Assembly (NCBI GenBank): GCA_030600725.1
Contig: JAUVLN010000035.1
Location: forward strand, 1-11,956
Reading direction: 5' to 3'
DNA from: Thermoplasmatota archaeon
Lineage (GTDB): Archaea; Thermoplasmatota; Penumbrarchaeia; Penumbrarchaeales; Penumbrarchaeaceae
Length of the DNA: 11,956 bases
In this document: positions 6,794-11,956 of the stretch, in pieces
Layout of the letters: the number at the start of each line of letters is the position of its first letter
How positions within the stretch are numbered: position 1 is the stretch's first letter
The notes under the pieces: generated by a model
What the model was told of the DNA's origin: nothing
The model's database searches: none
What the model saw: the letters and a program-made list of their open reading frames with translations, nothing else
Position numbers and translations under genes: made by a program

Positions 6794-9700
6794 TCACTCC
6801 TCCTCCGAGTATTTCTTCGATAGCTTTGCGGGGACGATGTAGAAGAACATGATCAGGAGGATCGTTACGACGAACACGAGGATCAGCAGATACGGTTCAT
6901 CCCCATCCTCTTTTTCCGGCCCCCGTTCCTCCACCCTCTCCATATCCACCTCGAATTCTAGGTCCCCGTTCAGGTCGAACTCGAAGCGAAGGTCCTGATA
7001 CCCCTCTCCGAATATAATGAGTGCATAATGGCCCAAAGGAAGGTACATTACGATCGTACCATTCTCCACCTTCATTGACGATCCCTCGATATCCTCAATG
7101 GAGACGTTCAGGATCGTTCTTATGAGGCTTCCATCCGACCCATCCCTTACCCTGCATTCCAATTCGTACAGCCTTACCTCGATGGTGAATTCGATCCGGG
7201 CATCTTCAAGCCAGTTGCCCGCGAGGTCTGTGCCTTCTATTGCCAGATTGTATGGGACGCCCCCCTCAAGGAGGAGGGTTGAGATATGGACGGTCTTCCT
7301 CGAACCGAACATCAAGGAAACACGATTCCCATTTAATGTGAAGACCATCTTATCAAGGTCCATATCCTCCGAGAACCTGATCGTGACGTTCTCCACCTCA
7401 TATCCGATCAACGATGAGTTCGGCAGAACCTCGAGTATTGCGGGTGGTGTCAGGTCCACGGTGAAATTAACCTTGCTCTCCGCAATGTTGCCCGCCTGAT
7501 CGAAAGCCCTTATCATCATTTCATGGCATCCCTCTTCGATATCGGGGATGTTGTGATCAATGGAATCAAGTAATATCATCTCACCGTCAAGGTGCCTCTC
7601 TATCCTGAGTATGTCATGATCGTCCAGCAGATACCCGACCACCTCGATGACCGAGGCATTTAGAAGGTCCCCTTCCCTTGGAAGGACTATCTCCATATCC
7701 GGTCGGATCCTGTCGATACCGAAACAGACCTCTTTTTCCATGGAATTCCTGTAGTGATCGATCACGATGACCTTTACCTTATGAAATCCGTCTCCCAACC
7801 CGGTGATGTTGTGGGACAGGTTCCCGGTAACATCTATTGGGATCCCGTTGTTTATCGATATGAATACCTCGCATCCTCCGATCCCGATATCGGAATAATT
7901 CCAACTGACGAATATCTCATCGGTATTGAACCAACTTCCATTAACGGGGTTTAAAATATCCAGCACGGGAGGAGTTCTATCAATAAAATACGATGTTGGA
8001 ACGGAGGGGAACGTTAACCCGATTTCACATAAGGATTGGACCATGTAAGAGTAATTATGAAGGTCGGATACGTTATAGTCTCGATAATAATCCTGGTCCC
8101 CGGTGACCCTTGAGACCTCCTCAAATGGCACTCTATTTTCAGACCTGTAGATGACGTGTTCGGTTGCGATCGGGTGATCGAATGTCATAAGGATAGAGCT
8201 GCTCTCGTCCTCGAATTCCGTTATCCTGGGAGGAATAATTATCTCCCTGGGAATGTAGGCTATCGGGGAGGTATCGATGAAATGAGGCTCTTCCATCACG
8301 CCCGTCATAAAATCGTATGGTCCGATGTGATCGCTCCAGTAGTTGCCGGATACATCTGTTCCCTCCAAGATCGACACCTGACTGCTGTTCTCGACCATAT
8401 GGTTGTTATTGAGGAAAGCGTTGTTTTTCACAACATCTTCGCCGGAGGTGAGTGACAGCGCATAACTGGATCCTTCATGGAATTGGTTCCCCTCGATGAT
8501 GCAGGATCCTCCGTTGAATGTGCTGATCCCCGCGTCATTCGATTGGAATACGTTAACGCTTACTACCAATCCACTCTCCCCATTATTGAAGATCCCGTGG
8601 GAATTGTTTATGAAAGCACTCCCGATTATTTCATCTCTATGTGGATAGCTTCTCACATCAAGGCCGATCCCGTTGCCCTGAAAAATACAATTCTCCAACC
8701 GATAGCTCCCTTGAACCTCCATCCCGATCCCGCATCCTGAAGCAGAGGAATTCCTTATGACCGCAGAATCTGCAAGAATATAATAGCCAACGGTTGCGTT
8801 AGATATCGAAAAATTGGATATCTCCACGTAGGATGCATAAATCAATACCTGTCCATATTTTACATCATCATTTACATTCACATAGGAGACATCTGAATTC
8901 TTATAGATGAGAACCGGGAGTGAATTGACCTCATTGTAAGGGCCAATGACCTGTGCACGGAACCTTTTCCTGAAATCACCGAATGTGATGGAACAGTTGA
9001 ACATCCTGTTTTTTTCCAGAACATTTTGAACACCATCTTCTATATGGATCCCATAACCCAGGTTGGAGCTGATCGTGTTATTCCTGATAACGGCCTTATC
9101 ACCGTCTATAAATATTCCATCTCCCGAAGTTGATTGGATCAAGTTATCACAGATCGTGACATTTATCGAAGAAAAAACATATACAGAAATAGCCAGACCA
9201 CATTCGACGATCGTATTTCGAGATACCAGAGTTTCAGTGGGTTTATGCTTTATTCCTACATCACAAAATTCGATATGGTTATTGATAATACTCATCCTGA
9301 AAGTAGATGACATCTGGATGGCAATGCCAGAATTACAGTGGGATATCATGTTCCCTGAACATAAAGAATCTCTTCCTCGAGTTACGCTGATGCCGTCATC
9401 CTTCATGTCGTGGATGGAATTATTCCGAATCAACACTTCCAAGGATCCGCTCAGTTCCACTCCCCTGTCACAATCCATCATCTCATTTCTCGCCACTTCC
9501 ACATTTTCCGATCCCTCTACCAATATTGAATAATAATTTCCATTCAATGTACAGTTTGTAATGCTGACGTTAATGGATGAGATCAACTCCAATCCCTGGT
9601 AGATGTGATCCTTGAAGGTCGAGTTAGATATGATAATTCCATCTGACAGTAGGACCATCAAACCATATGTTCCGTTATCGATCGAAATGTCCTCTATCTT

Positions 9701-10771
9701 GAGGTTGGTCACATTCACAAGGATCATCTGACCACAGACTGGTGAGATCATACTATAATTGTAATCCATATCCTTTAAGATCATAAGCGGTTTCCCATTT
9801 ACTGTGTTGTTATCTCCTATATCATTCTGTTCATACGTATCCTCTGTCCCCTTGAACACAAGAGAACAATTGATCAGAGAATTGGAGAATATCAGGTTTT
9901 TGATCGAGGATATAAATAAAATTCCATACTCCTCAGGATCTTTCAAGGTATTGTTCCATACGATGTTCATCGAGGAGAGCGAGGCAAGGGTAATGCCGTC
10001 CCCGTCACCGAATCCGTCAATATAATTCTCGGTGATCAGGTTGTAATCAGACCCGTCCAATCTGACGCCCTCATCACTTGTGTAATACAGTCCATTTCCC
10101 TCTATCCGGTTATGGTGTGATCCATCCAATTGAATTCCAGGGCCGTTATAATAACCAGTATTATTCAGGATCAGATTTTTATCCGAATATTCAAGGTGTA
10201 TCGCATCCCTGAGATTCTGATCGAAAGTACAGTTTTCAATCCTGGACCCATCCGTATCCTCCAACTCTACCCCCCTAAGGTTTCGATATAAGTAGGAATT
10301 TCTTATGTAAACGTCTACACATGTATCGACGGTGATCCCGTTTGTATTGTACTCAAAAGTTGAGTTGGAGATCATAATGGACCCGAGGTTGTGCAGGATC
10401 AATCCCGAGCTGGGAAATGGATGAGGGAACCCATCCGTTGCATTGTAGAACGAACAGTTCTCTATCAATATATTCAATGTGGTGTTTGCGATGAGGAGGC
10501 CATAATACCCTCCGAAGACATCTATGGAAAGGTTCGAGATAACGATCGGGGCATCCTTGGTCCCGTTTCCCGTCCAGTTCCTCTCCGATGCCATATCGAT
10601 GAGCTCGGTATCTGACCCGATCGTTATCGCACCGAGAGGACCCCTTGAGAGAACGGTTGAAGGTTCCACATCAATGAAAGATGATACCATCAACACATTT
10701 GATAACATCAGCAATGATATGATCATGAAAGAGCCGAGTTTCAACTCCTCTGCCTCCGATTGGGACAACAT
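6794..10771 (-). CDS. Secreted, membrane-anchored NosD-like right-handed beta-helix protein with Ig-like domains
   Basis: A large surface protein (1325 residues from ATG 10771). A hydrophobic segment at 15-32 should act as a signal peptide or anchor. Residues about 95-815 are parallel beta-helix (PbH1) repeats of roughly 22 residues, rich in Asn-ladder phrases such as RNNSI and ISNST. They end with the NosD-type GNYWSDHIGPYD (809-820). Next come an Fn3-like segment (848-930), two Ig-like domains opening DRTPPV (931) and DRIRPD (1020), an SbsA-like domain opening DLTPPA (1106) with SEDMDLD, and a PEGA/carboxypeptidase-regulatory-like domain (1200-1275). An acidic linker, one transmembrane helix (1294-1313) and a short lysine-containing tail follow. 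There are many N-x-S/T sequons. Such proteins usually bind or process polysaccharide, but no catalytic residues were identified. The start is uncertain: 10771 lacks a ribosome binding site and Met16 (10726) is an alternative. An extension to 10993 would overlap the next gene. The beta-helix part is AT-richer than its neighbours. Confidence 0.88.
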   Translation of the reverse strand: MLSQSEAEELKLGSFMIISLLMLSNVLMVSSFIDVEPSTVLSRGPLGAITIGSDTELIDMASERNWTGNGTKDAPIVISNLSIDVFGGYYGLLIANTTLNILIENCSFYNATDGFPHPFPSSGLILHNLGSIMISNSTFEYNTNGITVDTCVDVYIRNSYLYRNLRGVELEDTDGSRIENCTFDQNLRDAIHLEYSDKNLILNNTGYYNGPGIQLDGSHHNRIEGNGLYYTSDEGVRLDGSDYNLITENYIDGFGDGDGITLASLSSMNIVWNNTLKDPEEYGILFISSIKNLIFSNSLINCSLVFKGTEDTYEQNDIGDNNTVNGKPLMILKDMDYNYSMISPVCGQMILVNVTNLKIEDISIDNGTYGLMVLLSDGIIISNSTFKDHIYQGLELISSINVSITNCTLNGNYYSILVEGSENVEVARNEMMDCDRGVELSGSLEVLIRNNSIHDMKDDGISVTRGRDSLCSGNMISHCNSGIAIQMSSTFRMSIINNHIEFCDVGIKHKPTETLVSRNTIVECGLAISVYVFSSINVTICDNLIQSTSGDGIFIDGDKAVIRNNTISSNLGYGIHIEDGVQNVLEKNRMFNCSITFGDFRKRFRAQVIGPYNEVNSLPVLIYKNSDVSYVNVNDDVKYGQVLIYASYVEISNFSISNATVGYYILADSAVIRNSSASGCGIGMEVQGSYRLENCIFQGNGIGLDVRSYPHRDEIIGSAFINNSHGIFNNGESGLVVSVNVFQSNDAGISTFNGGSCIIEGNQFHEGSSYALSLTSGEDVVKNNAFLNNNHMVENSSQVSILEGTDVSGNYWSDHIGPYDFMTGVMEEPHFIDTSPIAYIPREIIIPPRITEFEDESSSILMTFDHPIATEHVIYRSENRVPFEEVSRVTGDQDYYRDYNVSDLHNYSYMVQSLCEIGLTFPSVPTSYFIDRTPPVLDILNPVNGSWFNTDEIFVSWNYSDIGIGGCEVFISINNGIPIDVTGNLSHNITGLGDGFHKVKVIVIDHYRNSMEKEVCFGIDRIRPDMEIVLPREGDLLNASVIEVVGYLLDDHDILRIERHLDGEMILLDSIDHNIPDIEEGCHEMMIRAFDQAGNIAESKVNFTVDLTPPAILEVLPNSSLIGYEVENVTIRFSEDMDLDKMVFTLNGNRVSLMFGSRKTVHISTLLLEGGVPYNLAIEGTDLAGNWLEDARIEFTIEVRLYELECRVRDGSDGSLIRTILNVSIEDIEGSSMKVENGTIVMYLPLGHYALIIFGEGYQDLRFEFDLNGDLEFEVDMERVEERGPEKEDGDEPYLLILVFVVTILLIMFFYIVPAKLSKKYSEEE
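8327..10489 (-). repeat. Run of degenerate parallel beta-helix coils within the surface-protein gene
   Basis: The encoded residues about 95-815 consist of imperfect coils of 20-24 residues, with hydrophobic-x-x-N-x-(I/F/L) turns and alternating G-(I/V)-x-(L/V) strands, for example GIQLDGSHHNRIEGN followed by GVRLDGSDYNLITEN. The repetition is clear in protein and weak in DNA, so the coils are old rather than recently expanded. Two longer inserts of the NTVNGKP type interrupt the coils. Confidence 0.75.
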
Positions 10772-10780
10772 GGATTTGTA

Positions 10781-10790
10781 GGTATAAAAA
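10781..10790 (-). promoter_or_regulatory. TATA-like box between the SdpI-like gene and the beta-helix gene
   Basis: TTTTTATACC on the minus strand lies in the 25-base gap between the two genes. A transcript would start near 10757-10762, downstream of the ATG at 10771. If active, it implies translation from Met16 (ATG at 10726) with a leader of about 33 bases. If not, the beta-helix gene is read through from the SdpI-like gene. Confidence 0.35.
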
Positions 10791-10796
10791 GTTGGG

Positions 10797-11132
10797 TCAC
10801 AGCTTCCTGGCTTGGAGGTATGTATCCACCAGTGCGAAAACCACAAGGAGCGGTGACAACAGGAATATCCAGAATATGGGGTCGCCCGTATCGTACTCCA
10901 TGAGAAAAGATAGGATCCCCACGACGATGAGCGGAACGGAGGTCTGTAAAAGCCTCTTCCCTCCGTGGGAGTTGATCTCGTACCAGTTCTCATCCGATTC
11001 CATAGCCTTCTTCATACGAAAGCCTATCAGGTTGTTCTTCGGAAGCTTCTTCAGGACGAGGATCAGCCCGTAGGCTGCGAAAAGGACCCCCATTAGCAGA
11101 TAGATGGTACCGACCCACTGGTTGATCTCCAT
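10797..11132 (-). CDS. Small SdpI/YhfL-like three-helix membrane protein
   Basis: A 111-residue membrane protein with helices at about 5-27, 63-79 and 86-106. The loop after helix 1 has NNLIGFRMKKAMESDENW (33-50), matching the SdpI-family signature of I-G-x-R followed by a conserved Trp and an Asn/Gly-containing stretch (EINSHGGK, 52-59). SdpI in Bacillus gives immunity to the toxin SdpC and acts in signalling. Most family members are uncharacterised, and here no SdpC-like toxin or SdpR-like repressor is nearby, so the role is open. The ATG at 11132 is chosen because the hydrophobic helix starts there and a TATA box at 11164-11173 predicts a near-leaderless transcript. The same frame is open to 11231, but that stretch is Cys/Trp-rich and unlike the family. 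It lies 25 bases upstream of the beta-helix gene on the same strand and may be co-transcribed with it. Confidence 0.75.
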   Translation of the reverse strand: MEINQWVGTIYLLMGVLFAAYGLILVLKKLPKNNLIGFRMKKAMESDENWYEINSHGGKRLLQTSVPLIVVGILSFLMEYDTGDPIFWIFLLSPLLVVFALVDTYLQARKL

Positions 11133-11163
11133 GTTCCCAACGACAGCTCCGGATGTTATCCCC

Positions 11164-11173
11164 GATAAAATAC
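11164..11173 (-). promoter_or_regulatory. TATA-like box for the SdpI-like gene
   Basis: GTATTTTATC on the minus strand lies about 36 bases before the ATG at 11132. It predicts a start near 11142 and a leader of roughly ten bases, consistent with the lack of a ribosome binding site close to that ATG. Confidence 0.45.
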
Positions 11174-11299
11174 ACTTCCCCCGTATCCATGTGCAACAAC
11201 ACCAGGACCACCTCTTTGACGACGGACCCACGGGCCTTCGATACTGCGTGAACTCGCCATCCCTCTATTTTATAGAAAAGTGAGAAATATTTCGAATAG

Positions 11300-11308
11300 T
11301 TAATATAC
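11300..11308 (+). promoter_or_regulatory. TATA-like box for the iron-sulfur flavoprotein gene
   Basis: TTAATATAC lies about 39 bases before the GTG at 11343. It predicts a transcript start near 11330 and a leader of about 13 bases that includes the GAGGG ribosome binding site. Confidence 0.5.
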
Positions 11309-11342
11309 ACATACGATATTCCACGGAAGAAGAGGGATAGTC

Positions 11343-11918
11343 GTGAAGGTTCTGGCAATCAACGGAAGCGCAAGGAAGGATGGCAATACGGCCATACTGA
11401 TAAGAACGGTTCTTGCCCAGCTGGAGAAAGAGGGTATCGAGACGGAGCTCATCCAACTTTCCGGCAATATCATCAGGGGCTGCACCGCATGTGATGCTTG
11501 CATCAGGAACGGGGACGGAAGATGTGCGGTAGAGGGAGATATGATCAATGAGCTTATCGTGAAGATGGCAGAAGCGGATGGGATCATACTCGGTTCCCCG
11601 GTATACTTCTCGAATATGACCTCCGAGCTGAAAGCCGTGATCGACAGGGTGGGAAGGTTGGCACGGGCCAATGGCGGCCTCCTGAACAGGAAGGTGGGTG
11701 CAGCTGTTGTCGCGGTCAGGAGGGCCGGGGCGCTCACCACATTGAACGCCATCAACCAATTCTTTCTGGTGGAGAACATGATGGTCGTTGGATCCTCTTA
11801 CTGGAACCTGGGGATAGGGAGGGACATCGGCGAGGTTAAGGATGACGACGAGGGCATGAGGACCATGGAGGACCTCGGGAAGAATATGGCATGGCTTCTA
11901 AAGAAGGTCAACGCATAG
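11343..11918 (+). CDS. Iron-sulfur flavoprotein (NADPH-dependent FMN reductase-like)
   Basis: A 191-residue flavodoxin-fold protein expected to bind FMN and pass electrons in the cytoplasm. The FMN phosphate loop is GSARKDGNT (8-16), and GSPVYFSNMTSELK (84-97) is the second flavin-binding loop typical of the FMN_red/flavodoxin_2 family. Between them C47, C50, C53 and C61 form C-x2-C-x2-C-x7-C, the compact motif that holds a [4Fe-4S] cluster in archaeal iron-sulfur flavoproteins such as Methanosarcina Isf. The length fits that family. The start is a GTG at 11343 with GAGGG seven bases upstream; no ATG fits the N-terminal beta strand MKVLAINGS. It diverges from the SdpI-like gene. Physiological donor and acceptor are unknown; ferredoxin or reactive oxygen detoxification are common suggestions for the family. 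A plain NADPH:FMN reductase is the alternative, but the four spaced cysteines favour the iron-sulfur type. Confidence 0.85.
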   Translation: MKVLAINGSARKDGNTAILIRTVLAQLEKEGIETELIQLSGNIIRGCTACDACIRNGDGRCAVEGDMINELIVKMAEADGIILGSPVYFSNMTSELKAVIDRVGRLARANGGLLNRKVGAAVVAVRRAGALTTLNAINQFFLVENMMVVGSSYWNLGIGRDIGEVKDDDEGMRTMEDLGKNMAWLLKKVNA

Positions 11919-11956
11919 CCTCCTCCATACATATTCATCAAGAACGTTTTATTAAG

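Larger units (their letters stand above)
11133..11342. other. Divergent intergenic region
   Basis: These 210 bases separate the SdpI-like gene and the flavoprotein gene and hold the promoters of both. A second minus-strand TATA-like element, TATAAAATAG (11274 to 11265), has no obvious start codon at the right distance except a 34-codon frame beginning at 11260 that resembles nothing known. A codon-like open stretch on the minus strand (about 11257-11140) is described in the findings. No RNA gene was recognised. Confidence 0.4.

Noticed and set aside
6561..6797. N-terminal extension of gdhA up to 6797
   Set aside because: It crosses the TATA box and palindrome, does not resemble the family, and the ATG at 6560 has an ideal GGAGGT site.
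8327..10489. CRISPR array or DNA tandem repeat in the AT-rich region
   Set aside because: Repetition is in protein coils only; no near-identical DNA repeats with regular spacers were seen.
10772..10993. N-terminal extension of the beta-helix protein to 10993
   Set aside because: It overlaps the SdpI-like gene in another frame and is Cys/Trp/Ser-rich noise ahead of a clear hydrophobic leader.
11133..11231. N-terminal extension of the SdpI-like protein to 11231
   Set aside because: Its composition is unlike the family, and the first membrane helix begins right after the ATG at 11132.

Overview
The window reads as part of an archaeal chromosome. TATA-like boxes about 25 bases before likely transcript starts, GGAGG/GGTG-type ribosome binding sites, heavy use of AGG for arginine, a NosD-like surface beta-helix protein and an iron-sulfur flavoprotein all fit a euryarchaeal or Thermoplasmatota-like host. 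The exact lineage cannot be fixed from the sequence. Most of the window is GC-rich; the middle of the beta-helix gene is visibly more AT-rich. There are seven protein genes and no RNA genes, insertion sequences or CRISPR arrays.

Layout. Positions 1-1957 (minus strand) hold an overlapping pair: nfnA, and nfnB cut by the window edge. Together they encode the two subunits of the NfnAB/SudBA flavoprotein (ferredoxin:NADP oxidoreductase, also called sulfide dehydrogenase). Divergent from them, 2190-5150 (plus) encodes a 986-residue protein of unknown role. It has a degenerate receiver domain, an intact-looking receiver domain, a PEP-synthase/PPDK-type ATP-binding domain and an unusual C-terminal domain. 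It faces gdhA (5226-6560, minus), a bacterial-type NADP glutamate dehydrogenase, across a compact hairpin that can serve both genes as a terminator. Upstream of gdhA are a strong TATA box, a perfect 12-bp palindrome abutting it and a leader with two hairpins. Next, on the minus strand, come a 1325-residue secreted, membrane-anchored beta-helix protein (6794-10771) and a small SdpI-like three-helix membrane protein (10797-11132). The window closes with a divergent gene for a compact-Cys-motif iron-sulfur flavoprotein (11343-11918).

How the genes may work together (inference). NfnAB exchanges electrons among ferredoxin, NAD(H) and NADP(H). GdhA uses or produces NADPH during ammonium assimilation. 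The iron-sulfur flavoprotein is another low-potential electron carrier or reductase. The first 6.6 kb therefore looks like a redox/nitrogen block, with the receiver-ATP-binding protein in its middle as a possible regulatory or phosphotransfer partner.

The most notable item is that fusion protein. It lacks the usual phosphohistidine and PEP/pyruvate domains of PEP synthase, yet its C-terminal domain carries a pattern (DW..I..A..IV, later H-x8-GIP) spaced like a very divergent phosphohistidine domain.
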